From Okeania sp. SIO1I7 (GTDB taxonomy: Bacteria; Cyanobacteriota; Cyanobacteriia; Cyanobacteriales; Microcoleaceae), in contig JAAHGF010000025.1 of assembly GCA_010672585.1 (NCBI GenBank), positions 1 to 45,140 on the forward strand: a stretch of 45,140 nucleotides of DNA, given 5' to 3'. A program made the position numbers and the translations under genes. Positions 9,249 through 19,102 of this stretch are shown piece after piece; position 1 is the stretch's first letter; the number at the start of each line of letters is the position of its first letter. The notes under the pieces are model-generated. The model was not told the DNA's origin. It did not search any database and saw only the letters and a list, made by a program, of their open reading frames with translations.

Positions 9249-9500
9249 TATTCCTACATTATTCCTATCTTGAATAATATTTAATTAGGAACCTGTTAGT
9301 TTAAAACAGGTCCCTCTTAAAATAGCAGTTAGCAGTCAGCGGTCAGCGGTCAGCTTTCAAGGCGTATTATAGGAGATACTTAAGAGTAGACGCTCCGCGT
9401 CTACAAACCCCCAGAACACGCACACCACGCGCTTTTTCAAATAAGCGTGGGGGACGCCTAACCTGCCGATTTTAGCTGATAGCTGATAGCTGATAGCTTG
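9249..9500. repeat. Hairpins and heptamer repeats between linker gene and cpeS
   Basis: This gap holds a heptamer run AGCAGTC/AGCGGTC at 9324-9354, a perfect hairpin GTAGACGC-TCC-GCGTCTAC at 9386-9404, a second hairpin with arms CCACGC/GCGTGG close behind it, and a GATAGCT heptamer run at 9473-9498. In the cpe transcript these would be strong secondary structures and could affect readthrough or RNA processing. Confidence 0.75.
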
Positions 9501-10262
9501 TTAACCAACTTCAGTAATTTTCAGGATTTTACCACCTGTTCTCTGAATGCTGTTGATTTTTGAAGTTAGCTGCTCGTAAGATACTGTATAAGTTGTTTTA
9601 CTCCGCTTTACAGTAGGACCAATACCATTTTTAGTAACTAAGATTTGGAAACGTTTGATTCTGTTGTTATAAGGTCCACTTAAATATGGAGGTGGAACAA
9701 TTTCCGTAGCAAGGTTAGTAGCTAAATCTGAAGTTAGTCGGGAAGATTTATTTCTGTCACTTGTAGCATATCCTCTTTCCAGAGCAAATGTCCGATTGAA
9801 TGTAACATTTTTCATTCCAACTAGAGTGCTATTACCCCGTGGGTATGGAACAATGTTTTCCCCAAAGTTTTCAGTATACTCTTCGCTGTCTATATAAGAA
9901 TCAATTTCTGCCTCATATCCTTGTTCATTGTATATAAGGGTATGTTCAGAAATTTCTGCTTGGTCTTCGGGAGAGCGACCTAATAAATGCTTAAAGTTTA
10001 GTTCTATGAATCCATAAGGAGAAGATGATTCAAAAAACAAGGAGAAATATAGGTCGGATTTAGCAACCATACTAACAAATTGACGGACAGAAATATCTCC
10101 ATTTCGGAGTGATGATTCCCCGCTAGTTAGACGTTGACTCTCCATTACATGGATATTTCCCAAAACTTGCTTATAAACAGCTCGAATCACTACTTGTATT
10201 TCATCTTCTGTAGCATTAGAACGTAGTTCTATTGGATCTACTGTGTCTACCCAAAGTGACAT
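9501..10262 (-). CDS. cpeD/cpeE: Phycoerythrin-associated rod linker (CpeD/CpeE type)
   Basis: A 253-aa phycobilisome rod linker. Residues about 10-150 form the PBS linker domain, with VIRAVYKQVLGN, FIELNFKHLLGRSPEDQAE and IDSYIDSEEYTENFGENIVPY. The C-terminal 60 residues (RFQILVTKN to ILKITEV) form the small CpcD-like domain that caps a rod disc. The protein sits inside the phycoerythrin hexamer on the thylakoid surface. It follows the CpeC gene by 269 bp. The start has AGAGGAG about 8 nt upstream. Classical operons carry cpeC, cpeD and cpeE; only two linkers occur here, and I cannot decide between CpeD and CpeE from sequence alone. Confidence 0.88.
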   Translation of the reverse strand: MSLWVDTVDPIELRSNATEDEIQVVIRAVYKQVLGNIHVMESQRLTSGESSLRNGDISVRQFVSMVAKSDLYFSLFFESSSPYGFIELNFKHLLGRSPEDQAEISEHTLIYNEQGYEAEIDSYIDSEEYTENFGENIVPYPRGNSTLVGMKNVTFNRTFALERGYATSDRNKSSRLTSDLATNLATEIVPPPYLSGPYNNRIKRFQILVTKNGIGPTVKRSKTTYTVSYEQLTSKINSIQRTGGKILKITEVG

Positions 10263-10531
10263 TCTTAACTCCTCTAATTAAAAGATTTTGATTTTTTCTA
10301 TTGATTATGATTGCAGTTTTCATGGTTAATAGCCATTAGTTGAACAAGTATAAACATCATAGCCATCAACCACGAATCACTGCAAAATTCTTGAAAAATT
10401 TTACCCTTGACTTATCCTTAATATTGCTAAATTATCACAACTTTAATTGTGTTAATTTAACTTTTAGTTATTAGGAATCTAGCAACTAAGCTATTCATGG
10501 AAAAGAGTAAATAATTTTCTAATTTTAAGCC

Positions 10532-11401
10532 CTAGCTAACAGGAGTAATACTGGAAATTACACCACCCTGCTGATGAATCCTTTGGTACTCTTGGGAAAG
10601 TCGATCAAAAGGCACCAAAAATACTTGATTACTACGGCGGAATCTGGAAACACGATTTACTACTTTTGAGCGGTAAGCTGTTACTTCAATGCGGTAAACT
10701 TTACCATCAGAATCAGCTCCTACTCCCTGTCTAGTTCTAGCAGCTAAAGGTGTATCTTGGAATGACCAACCATCTGAACCACCAGAAGGAGGAACTACCG
10801 CTAAAGGTGTTTCTTGAATCACATATTTATTCAAAGCAGGGCTTTTTCCAGACAAACTTCCTTTTAAATCGCTGCTGGAAGCACCTCGTAATAGTTGGAA
10901 CATATGAGTAAAACCAACCATTTTTTTGCCTGTTTGGGTTTTATAGCCTCGATAATAAGGAACTATATTTTCCCCATAAGCACTATCATATTCCTCACTA
11001 TCAATGTAGGAATCAATATCAGCTTCAAAACTTCCTTCGTCAAGGATATTGCTGTGAAACTTCATATCATCGTAGCCATCGGGAGCTCGACCTAAAAAGT
11101 GCTTAAAATTTAATTCAATTGCACGATAGCGGGGGCAACTTTCAAAGAACCGAGAACGATACAAGTCAGAACGTCCAACTTGACGTACAAATTCACGGAC
11201 AGTAATTTCGCCTTCTTTGAGTTGGGACTCTGGTACAGAGAGTCTTTCACTATCCATGACGTAAGCATTACCCAGAACTTGTCTATAGACAGCTCGAATC
11301 ACAGTTTCTTTTTCTTCTGATGAGCTTCCGGGTAAAAGTTCCACGGGTTCTGTATCTTCAAAAAGGCCAACCCCTAATTGAGATGCTGGTCCAAAAACCA
11401 T
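10532..11401 (-). CDS. cpeC: Phycoerythrin-associated rod linker CpeC
   Basis: A 289-aa linker beginning MVFGPASQLGVGLFEDT, a start I associate with CpeC. The PBS linker domain spans about residues 20-155 (VIRAVYRQVLGNAYVMDSERL, AIELNFKHFLGRAP, DSYIDSEEYDSAYGENIVPYYRGY). It is followed by the GFTHMFQLLRGASSSDLKG segment and a C-terminal CpcD-like domain from about residue 230. It joins phycoerythrin hexamers within the phycobilisome rod. The start has a TAGGAGA ribosome-binding site. It is the first gene of the minus-strand cpe group, so the main promoter should lie in 11402-12111. The length, about 32-33 kDa, fits CpeC. Confidence 0.9.
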   Translation of the reverse strand: MVFGPASQLGVGLFEDTEPVELLPGSSSEEKETVIRAVYRQVLGNAYVMDSERLSVPESQLKEGEITVREFVRQVGRSDLYRSRFFESCPRYRAIELNFKHFLGRAPDGYDDMKFHSNILDEGSFEADIDSYIDSEEYDSAYGENIVPYYRGYKTQTGKKMVGFTHMFQLLRGASSSDLKGSLSGKSPALNKYVIQETPLAVVPPSGGSDGWSFQDTPLAARTRQGVGADSDGKVYRIEVTAYRSKVVNRVSRFRRSNQVFLVPFDRLSQEYQRIHQQGGVISSITPVS

Positions 11402-12111
11402 TTGAACTATCTCCTAGGTAAAATCTGGTTTGCTGAAAAAATGTATTTTTTAGTTACAAAACTGAAAAATTTTGGCTCATTGCTACAATCTATTCCTGAA
11501 CCAGGAACTTAGATTTTATAAACTTATGAGCTTATTTCTTTTAGTTTTATACTTTTTTGGAATATACACTGCTAGCAAGCTCTTAATTATAAAGAATTAT
11601 AAAGTTTTGTAAATATATAGAAATATATACTAGATTTCTTCTCATTAAAGTTAAGCTAGCAATTACAGCAGTTATCAAGTTGATGAGGTACAAAGTTTAT
11701 TTTTCTAGGGAACAGGGAACAGGAAATACAGAAATAATATAGTCTTATCACTGTACTTCATGCTTCCTCAAAAATGCTGTAATATCAAAAATTGTTCAGG
11801 AAAAATATATCAAAACTTTTTAACTATTAGATTTTTGGCGATGCAATATTTAATTGAAAAAACTTATGAAAAATATAGATTATTGTAGAATTTTTTTTAA
11901 ATTATCAAGTCAAAAATTGTTCTGATTATCTGTCCGGCAATATCGTGCAAAGTTCAACTCTAATTTATGTTAAATGTATTGAATTTGCCTCAAATAAAAA
12001 TAAATATAGCTATATCTAAAAGCCTTTTTTTTATAGTACAATAGTAAATCATTTTTATTGATGATTTACTCTGCAAGACTTTAGAACAAACCTAATTTAA
12101 TTTAGCTTGTA
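11402..12111. promoter_or_regulatory. Divergent intergenic region upstream of cpeC and the beta-CASP gene
   Basis: About 710 bp between divergent genes, very AT-rich. It must contain the promoters of the cpe group (minus strand) and of the metallo-beta-lactamase gene (plus strand). A TATAAA-like sequence on the minus strand near 11546-11552 is a possible -10, but no convincing -35 is visible. A short direct repeat AATTATAAAG lies near 11585-11605. No known light-responsive box could be confirmed by eye. Confidence 0.4.
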
Positions 12112-12114
12112 TTG

Positions 12115-13824
12115 ATGAAGTACTCTACTGATAAGTCTTGCAGCTCAAGATCACCAAATTTTCAAATTCTTGATAATCAAAATATTCCTGAATGTAAGCA
12201 ATTAACCCTTGTCATGAATTTAGAATGTTTAGCTTACAGTGTAGGTCATGGAGATGATGGAATATGTCTGCTCGTCCGGATAGGTCCACACCGGATTTTA
12301 TTAGATTGTGGTATTGCAGATATTTCATTATTAACTAATACTAATGAAAATAAACAACTGGTCCCAGCAGATATTGTCCTATGTACTCACGCACATTCAG
12401 ACCATGCTCAAGGACTATTTGCACTTCATCAAGCTTTTCCACAGTTACCAATATACGCTAGTGAAGCAACAACTAAACTTTTACCTCTCAATTGGTCAAA
12501 ATTTGCTGCTTCTGAAATCCCTGACTTCTGTCAACCTTTGCCTTGGCACTCACCAATAGAACTTTGTAGCGGTCTAACTGTAGAGCTTTTTCCTGCTGGT
12601 CATTTACCTGGAGCAACAGCTTTTCTTCTAACTTATATAGCTGAAGATAATCGAACCTATAAGCTTTTATACACAGGAGATTTATTTTTATCCAATAGTC
12701 GTTTAGTCGAAGGTTTACCTCTAGGAGATTTACGGGGACTCAAACCAGATGTATTAATAATTGAGGGTAGTTATGGTACAGCTCGTTATCCACATCGCCG
12801 ACAGTTAGAAAATCATCTTGCAGAAAGAATATATCAAGCTATTACTTCTGGAAAATCGGTTATTTTGCCCACTCCTGCTTTAGGATTAGCACAAGAATTA
12901 TTAATGCTCCTGCGCAGTCATCACTATTTCACAGGTCGCGATCTGGACATTTTAGTTGATGAACAAGTTGCCCAAGTTTGTGACCTTTATTTACAACTAT
13001 TATCCCAATTTCCTCCAGCAGTTAAAAATTTTGCTCAACATCAACCTTTATTTTGGGACGAAAAGGTAAAACCGCGTGTGCTGAGGCAGTTGCCAGGAAA
13101 AATTCCTTCTGGAGAAAAGCCTTATATTCTCATTGCTGCTCGGGATACGGATTTAAGTCAATATGTTATGAATCAAGATAATTCTTTTGTTGTATTAATA
13201 CCTGAAACACCAGGAAAAATTTCACAAGAGTTGAATTTTGTTCATACTGAAACATATCTTCTGACCGATCATTGCGATGGACTGGGAACCACACAGTTAA
13301 TTCACAACCTACGTCCTCAACATATAGTTTTTGTTCATGGCAATCCTAGTTATTTAGCTGACCTTACTAATCTGGAAGAGTTACACAACCGTTATCAACT
13401 CCACTCTCCAGGTAATGGTGTTTTGGTAGAGTTACCAATTGGTGATACATTTATAGTACCTACATTAACTGAAACTAATTATGAGGGAGAATTAACTGAA
13501 TTGGACACAGAGGTAATAGTTTCTTTACCTCAGAGCATTACAAATGATAGTCGTTGGCCAATTTTTGCGGATACAGGTATTGTGGAAGTTCGTTGGCAAG
13601 GAGAAGAGCTAGTTATGAGAGGAATTTCTCAACGACAACTTCTTTATCAGACTGGCGATCGCTTTATTTCTCCTGAGTTAGATTGTTGCGGTAATTGTTT
13701 ATATTATCGAGGACAACGTTGCTCAAATCCTACTTCAGCTCTATATGGATTTAGGGTAATATTTGATGGGTACTGTCCTATGTTTAAGTCCCTTCATTTT
13801 CCTTCTACTGAAGAAATAGAATGA
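12115..13824 (+). CDS. Metallo-beta-lactamase/beta-CASP-type hydrolase with C-terminal Cys cluster
   Basis: A protein of about 569 aa of the beta-CASP branch of the metallo-beta-lactamase fold, usually RNases or DNA nucleases. Counting from the in-frame TTG at 12112, the zinc ligands are in THAHSDH (H93, H95, D97, H98), AGHLPGA (H164) and YTGDLF (D190). A later FVHGNP (H409) is a candidate final zinc ligand. The middle region (KSVILPTPALGLAQELL) fits the beta-CASP insert. A distinct C-terminal part carries C525, C526, C529, C537 and C555, a possible metal-binding or disulfide cluster. TTG-ATG begin the frame; an ATG at 12214 (MNLECLAYSVGHG) is also plausible because the conserved fold begins there. 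The substrate is unknown. It is monocistronic and divergent from cpeC. Confidence 0.82.
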   Translation: MKYSTDKSCSSRSPNFQILDNQNIPECKQLTLVMNLECLAYSVGHGDDGICLLVRIGPHRILLDCGIADISLLTNTNENKQLVPADIVLCTHAHSDHAQGLFALHQAFPQLPIYASEATTKLLPLNWSKFAASEIPDFCQPLPWHSPIELCSGLTVELFPAGHLPGATAFLLTYIAEDNRTYKLLYTGDLFLSNSRLVEGLPLGDLRGLKPDVLIIEGSYGTARYPHRRQLENHLAERIYQAITSGKSVILPTPALGLAQELLMLLRSHHYFTGRDLDILVDEQVAQVCDLYLQLLSQFPPAVKNFAQHQPLFWDEKVKPRVLRQLPGKIPSGEKPYILIAARDTDLSQYVMNQDNSFVVLIPETPGKISQELNFVHTETYLLTDHCDGLGTTQLIHNLRPQHIVFVHGNPSYLADLTNLEELHNRYQLHSPGNGVLVELPIGDTFIVPTLTETNYEGELTELDTEVIVSLPQSITNDSRWPIFADTGIVEVRWQGEELVMRGISQRQLLYQTGDRFISPELDCCGNCLYYRGQRCSNPTSALYGFRVIFDGYCPMFKSLHFPSTEEIE

Positions 13825-13933
13825 AATGATTAATTCATCAAGCTTCATTACATGAAAAAACCTATTTAAGATATGGTTTTGTATTTAACCATAATAAACC
13901 AGTTAAAGACATATTAATATCATATCTTAAATA

Positions 13934-14248
13934 TTATTCCTGCTGATTTGATTCTGGTTTGCGATCGCGAATTCGTTCAGCTTCTGGACAATCTTCAGAT
14001 ACTAGAGGGTCAATATTATTCCTTGGTACAGATGCTAATTTTTGGGTAATCGCCCCTATACTTTCTAAACGTACCATTTCTTCCCAGGAACAGATTTCAT
14101 CATCTTCATCTGTTTCATAGCGTATAGTGACTAAATCTCCCTCTATATCTAATATCTTTGCTTTTTCAATCCAACGCTGCTGATCTCGCAAAAAAATACA
14201 GACTTCACGACCATCACAACAAAGTTGATATATCTTGCGTTGTAGCAT
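13934..14248 (-). CDS. Small conserved cyanobacterial protein (DUF6679-like)
   Basis: A 104-aa acidic protein of unknown function. The first 75 residues (KIYQLCCDGREVCIFLRDQQRWIEKA, DLVTIRYETDEDDEICSWEEMV, LESIGAITQKLASVP) look like a small beta-barrel domain that I recognise as a conserved cyanobacterial family, probably DUF6679. The tail is charged and variable. A HIP1 octamer is at 13961-13968. It converges on the beta-CASP gene, 109 bp away. The coding call rests on recognised family sequence; there are no clues to function. Confidence 0.75.
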   Translation of the reverse strand: MLQRKIYQLCCDGREVCIFLRDQQRWIEKAKILDIEGDLVTIRYETDEDDEICSWEEMVRLESIGAITQKLASVPRNNIDPLVSEDCPEAERIRDRKPESNQQE

Positions 14249-15211
14249 TGGCTTTCTATACTCCCAGTCAATAAGTTTGCTCGAATATACTTACAGAAGA
14301 TTATTTACTGAAAATGTTGACAAAGACAAATTTTTTCTCTAGACTTGTTAAGTTTAGTGGACACTCAAAACTATATTAAGTTCTATGACTAGCATCACTA
14401 CCATCAACACATAACTCCCACCCAGGAATTATTAGAGGAGAAATTAATTTTTTAACTTGCAACATTAAAAGGTAATAGGAAGTGCTGTTAGTTTGTAATA
14501 CTACATTAAACATTCACTCCTAGATATATTATAGCTTAAATCTAAGTTTTTAGAACAATTTGTTGCCTTGAGCTGCAATATTAAGAATATTTACTATATT
14601 GTTATACTTGATTTTCATTATTTTTAATTCTACTATACAACAGTAATTGATAATTTAAAGTCAAACTATCCACTTCTATTTTAGTATTATTAAAGCTTTT
14701 AGCTGATTAACTCAATTAACTTTAGATAATTTTTGATTTTTTTTAGTAGTCATACTTTACAATACGAGGACAACATCGGAATATTTGGATTACTTATGGT
14801 CATCATTGTCCATACGAGCGCTAATTCCTAATTTATTTATATCTTAAAATAGATCAACTTAAAATTCATGGGCTACTATAAAACTTAAAATTTCATCAGG
14901 CATAATTCCCCAATCATCAAAGCTATAATTTATAAATTGAAGCTATATATATTTATATTATTTATATCTTTAAAGTATCTTCCTGATTTAATTCTTTAAA
15001 TATTTTTTTATTTCCATACTAAACTACAGATAATTTTTGTCATACATATTGAAATTGTTGTGTAACGTATGTCAATTTTACTTATAAAGACTTAGACAAA
15101 ACTTATGATCGGAGTCAGCATGACATACTTGTTTAGACAATATTATAGTATTGTTGATTTATTCAAACTTCTGTACCTACTACCTGAAAGCTTTAACTAT
15201 TAGGTTAAGAT
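14249..15211. other. Gene-free AT-rich region
   Basis: About 960 bp between divergent genes with no intact gene. The minus strand near 14865-14945 reads a short peptide-like fragment (DDWGIMPDEILSFIVAHEF, then stop) that could be the remains of a lost gene, but it is too short to assign. The region presumably contains the promoters for the small conserved gene and the CapA-like gene. Confidence 0.5.
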
Positions 15212-16969
15212 ATGACTTACACACCTACTTTAACTCCACCATCCCTTTTGGAATTAGCACGTTCCGGTGATTTTAAGGCGATTAGTTACTGGATAAATAA
15301 AGAATTAAAACCTCAAGGGATATCAGCTCGTGTAGCTAAAGAAACCACTGGATATTTACAAGTTTTAGTAGAGTTTCACAAAGAACCTCCAACAGAGAAA
15401 TTAATCAAGTTTATTTGTCACCAACTTTATCAACTGAATTCTCCTTTGCTAGAAAGAGTAAACATTGCAGGACGTTTTAAGGGTTCACCCAATATCCTCT
15501 GGAAACAATCTGTTAGAATCACACCAAAAAGAACATTAAATAATCAATCCAATATTCCCACCAAAAGTAATAATTTCAAATTTAAAATATTCCGCTCGTT
15601 AATATTAATAGGTTCAGTGGTGGCTACCTTTATCTTGGGTTGTTGGGTAAGTTATTATGAAGTGTTGGTGCGAAATTCAATTTCATCGGTGGAAACTGCT
15701 GCTGGAAAAGTACGAGTGATTAATGATATAAGGGTAACAAACCCAAACGACCCTACAGTAACTGTAATGTTTGGTGGAGATGTCAATTTATCTCATCCAG
15801 TTTCTGATGTAGTAAAAGAGGATTATAAGTTACCTTTTGCCAAAATGGATGAGTATAGAAAAGCCGATCTGGCAATGGTTAATCTGGAAAATCCTCTGAC
15901 TCGTTCCACTATCAACAGTACAAACAGTAGCAATAAGCTAGCAATAGATTCTAGCTATGTCAATGTCTTGACTTCTGGAGGAGTAGATCTAGTTAATTTG
16001 GCCAATGATCAAAATAAAACCAATGACCAAAAAAGCTTAGTTGAAACAATAGATATTCTAGAGCAGGCAAATATTCACTCTGTAGGAGCGGGCAAAACCA
16101 AAGATGAGGCCAGAAAACCAAAGATTATTCAGATTAAAGGCCAAAAGATTGCCTACCTAAGCTATGATGATACAGATATTCAACCAAATTCTGGAATAGT
16201 AGGAATTAACAGTCGCAATAAAGATCAGATAGCTACAGATATTCAAATTCTGAGAAAGCAGGTAGACTGGATTATTGTTAACTATCACTGGGGGGTAGAA
16301 TTATCAGAATATCCTGGAGACTGGCAGATGGATATAGCTAGGTCAACAATAGATCAAGGTGCTGATTTAGTAGTAGGACATCATCCTAAGGTATTGCAGG
16401 GAGCAGAAATTTATAAGGGTCATCCTATTATATATTCTTTGGGTAATTTGATTTCTGGAGATACTTCTAATCAAGAGAGTGATTATGAGACAGCAATCTT
16501 GAAAGTCTCTTTAAAACCAGGCAAAATGAAGATTGAGTTTTTGCCGATAGTGGTTAGCAAATATCAACCTGAAGTTGTTATAGGTAAAAAAGGAGAGGAA
16601 ATTCTCAGTCATATTGCTCAAATTTCTAGCGTTTTCCATCAACCCATGAGAACCCCTCTCAAGATAGATACGATCAATTCTTCTGTAAAGTTTGCTGGTA
16701 GTAATTCTAATCCAAGTAGATCAAACTCTAATATTTTATCAACACCAACTTTACCTGAGTTGCCACCTGAAACGACAGAAAATGAGCAAAATTCCACAGA
16801 TGATCCTCAGAATTTGTCTGAAGGAGAAGCTGGTGTAGATCGTCAGAATAGCTTTTCTCTACCACCAATATTGAATCCTGAAGCAACTGCTAAAGAAGAA
16901 ATAGAGTCTTTTATCAAAGAACCTTTTATCAAAGAACCTTTTATTGAATTACCACGTTTAAGAATTTAA
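15212..16969 (+). CDS. CapA-like membrane-anchored metallophosphatase-fold protein
   Basis: A 585-aa protein. Residues 1-110 form a small N-terminal domain seen in cyanobacterial proteins of this type, followed by a transmembrane helix at about 127-150. The CapA/PGA_cap domain, outside the membrane, covers about 180-470. CapA proteins act in capsule (poly-gamma-glutamate) synthesis and have a calcineurin-like fold. Visible motifs are FGGDVN (D190), NLENPLT (N224, E226), NYHWGVE (H359), and GHHPKVLQG (H390, H391). The usual NLANNH is NLANDQ here, with Q267 replacing the histidine, so metal binding may differ. The C-terminal 100 residues are low-complexity and end in a short repeat FIKEP-FIKEP-FIELP. 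The start ATG lies in a plausible context without a strong ribosome-binding site. Confidence 0.85.
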   Translation: MTYTPTLTPPSLLELARSGDFKAISYWINKELKPQGISARVAKETTGYLQVLVEFHKEPPTEKLIKFICHQLYQLNSPLLERVNIAGRFKGSPNILWKQSVRITPKRTLNNQSNIPTKSNNFKFKIFRSLILIGSVVATFILGCWVSYYEVLVRNSISSVETAAGKVRVINDIRVTNPNDPTVTVMFGGDVNLSHPVSDVVKEDYKLPFAKMDEYRKADLAMVNLENPLTRSTINSTNSSNKLAIDSSYVNVLTSGGVDLVNLANDQNKTNDQKSLVETIDILEQANIHSVGAGKTKDEARKPKIIQIKGQKIAYLSYDDTDIQPNSGIVGINSRNKDQIATDIQILRKQVDWIIVNYHWGVELSEYPGDWQMDIARSTIDQGADLVVGHHPKVLQGAEIYKGHPIIYSLGNLISGDTSNQESDYETAILKVSLKPGKMKIEFLPIVVSKYQPEVVIGKKGEEILSHIAQISSVFHQPMRTPLKIDTINSSVKFAGSNSNPSRSNSNILSTPTLPELPPETTENEQNSTDDPQNLSEGEAGVDRQNSFSLPPILNPEATAKEEIESFIKEPFIKEPFIELPRLRI

Positions 16970-17270
16970 TTAAAATCATACAAACATTAATAACTCTAAG
17001 AACTATGGCTATATACTATATTTTTTCTATTCAATTATTCCTGCTCAATTATTCTGAAAATATGAGGTATCGAATGACGTAGAACAAAGTGCAAAATGAA
17101 CATACTATCTAAAAAAAATTGATGGTTTTTCGGAAATTACTATACTGTAATCATATAAAAACTAGAGGTCTAAATAATTATTGGGCAAATCACCAAAAAA
17201 GTTGATTTTTATTTCTAGTTATCATCACCCAATGCCCAATATTAAATAATCAATTCCTGAATTAAAAACT
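16970..17270. other. Short gene-free region
   Basis: About 300 AT-rich bases between two plus-strand genes. Nothing recognisable is seen: no convincing terminator and no repeat. Confidence 0.5.
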
Positions 17271-18143
17271 GTGTTTGCCATCGCACTTCAACAAAAACAA
17301 TACAAGACTTATACTCTCTCTGATTTAGGATTTAATTCTAGTATAAATGTCATTCCAGAGAGAGGAGGAATAATTACAAGTTGGTGTATTAATAATCAGG
17401 AGCTACTTTACTTTGATTCCAAAAGGCTGGAAAATCAAGAATTAATAGTAAGAGGTGGTATACCTATCCTGTTTCCCATTTGTGGCAACTTGCCGAATAA
17501 TATATACAAATATAATGGTAAAAATTACTTTCTCAAACAACATGGATTTGCACGAGAACTACCTTGGGAAGTCATAGAAAAGTCTACTCAAAACCGAGCT
17601 TCAATAACTCTAGTTTTAACCAGTAATAGATTAACAAAAACTGTTTATCCCTTCGATTTTAAATTAACTTTTACTTATCAAGTAAAAGGTAATTCTCTAG
17701 AAATATTCCAAGTTTACACCAATTTGAGCAATACACAAAGGATGCCATTTTCGACAGGGCTACATCCTTATTTCTTTGCTCCAAACAAGTATCAGCTTCA
17801 CTTTGATATCCCTTCAATGCAATATGTGGAACCAAAAACAGGAACGGTCCACGATAATAATGGTAAATTTGACCTTAATCAAGATGAAGTGAATGCACTA
17901 TTTGAAAAATTAACAGGCTTGGCCACTACCGTCTATGATCAAAGTCGTGGTCTCAAGATTATTCTGAGTTATACATCTCCTTATTCTACTATGGCTTTCT
18001 GGACAGTTAAAAATCAAGAATTTTATTGTTTAGAACCATGGACAGCTCCTCCAAATTCTCTAAATACAGGTTATCGCTTGATTGATTTAGAGCCTGGATC
18101 TTCCTGTGAAATGATAGTTAGACTCACTGCACTATTTTTGTGA
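17271..18143 (+). CDS. Aldose 1-epimerase/glucose-6-phosphate 1-epimerase-like protein
   Basis: A 290-aa galactose-mutarotase-fold protein, likely a cytoplasmic aldose-1-epimerase or hexose-6-phosphate epimerase interconverting alpha and beta sugars. Recognisable segments are PERGGIITSWCINNQELLYFD, VRGGIPILFPICGNLP, KQHGFARELPWEV, STGLHPYF (candidate catalytic histidine) and FYCLEPWTAPPNSLNTG (candidate catalytic glutamate). The start is GTG at 17271 with no strong ribosome-binding site; the family-like sequence begins around residue 12. It is followed by tRNA-Lys on the same strand. The specific sugar cannot be read from sequence. Confidence 0.87.
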   Translation: MFAIALQQKQYKTYTLSDLGFNSSINVIPERGGIITSWCINNQELLYFDSKRLENQELIVRGGIPILFPICGNLPNNIYKYNGKNYFLKQHGFARELPWEVIEKSTQNRASITLVLTSNRLTKTVYPFDFKLTFTYQVKGNSLEIFQVYTNLSNTQRMPFSTGLHPYFFAPNKYQLHFDIPSMQYVEPKTGTVHDNNGKFDLNQDEVNALFEKLTGLATTVYDQSRGLKIILSYTSPYSTMAFWTVKNQEFYCLEPWTAPPNSLNTGYRLIDLEPGSSCEMIVRLTALFL

Positions 18144-18393
18144 TAGTTGCATATTATATGTATATATGAGAAGGATTGACTAATCAATATTCTTATCCTT
18201 ACATATTTAGGACTACTGTATATTTAATCCTTAGTGAGCTTAGTGTTGATTTGTCCCTTAACTATATAGAGGAAGAACTAAATTGTCCATTAAGTTTTCA
18301 CGATATCTCAAATTTTTTTTCTGAAAGCTATTGCAATATTAATTATGACTATGCTATATTTAGTATAAGTGTGAAATAAGAAATAACTAGGAA

Positions 18394-18465
<72 letters not shown>

Positions 18466-19102
18466 TTAACATTAAAAACTTAAAAATTATTAATATAGAG
18501 CTTAACAACTGCTCTATAAACTTTTTATTTTCATATAGATAAGCCATTTGGAATATTAGCCAGGGTAAAAATTTTTGAGCTACGAGTCGGGACTGGAGTA
18601 GAGGCAATACAGGAAAATGGAGTAGGAGAGTAATAATGTTTGCTACATTTTCTTGAGTGGGGGAGTGGGGCAGGGCTAACTCATTGTCGTCAGAGAATAT
18701 TTATATGGATATGAAATACAAAAAATTATGTAGATACTAAGAATATCCTCATCTCCCCATCTCCCCATCTCCCTATCAATTTTTCTCTAGTGAAAATAAA
18801 TTGACTCTGGAGGAGTGGGGGGAGTAGGAGAGTGTGGGAGAAATAAAAGAGCAGAGTAATTAACACGCTCCTAGCTCGTAATTGTCAAATTGGTTTTTTC
18901 TGGGTCATGCTACACAAACATCGTGAAGCTACCCTGGCCAGAGAGCGTGGGTCTTCACCCAACGTAGAGATAAATTTTTAGATATAAATCTAAGTATAGA
19001 TAGACAGAATCTTCAATATGTCTTAATATTGTCGTAAGATTTAAGCTTAAGTAAATCAAATTTACCGATCAGCTAATAACAAAAAATATAGGAGGACAAG
19101 GT
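18466..19102. other. Gene-free region upstream of fructose-bisphosphate aldolase
   Basis: About 640 bp. It holds a short CATCTCCC tandem run near 18750-18775 and a 40-bp repeat at 18941-18980 whose other copy is at 165-204. The aldolase promoter should lie in the last 100 bp. No intact gene is supportable. Confidence 0.6.

Noticed and set aside
14865-14945. Peptide-like fragment on the minus strand (DDWGIMPDEILSFIVAHEF)
   Set aside because: It is about 25 codons long and bounded by stops and non-coding sequence; it may be a gene relic, but nothing supports a call.
18176-18379. Plus-strand open frame of 67 codons ahead of tRNA-Lys
   Set aside because: It starts with TTG, has no ribosome-binding site, no recognisable motif and composition typical of AT-rich non-coding DNA.
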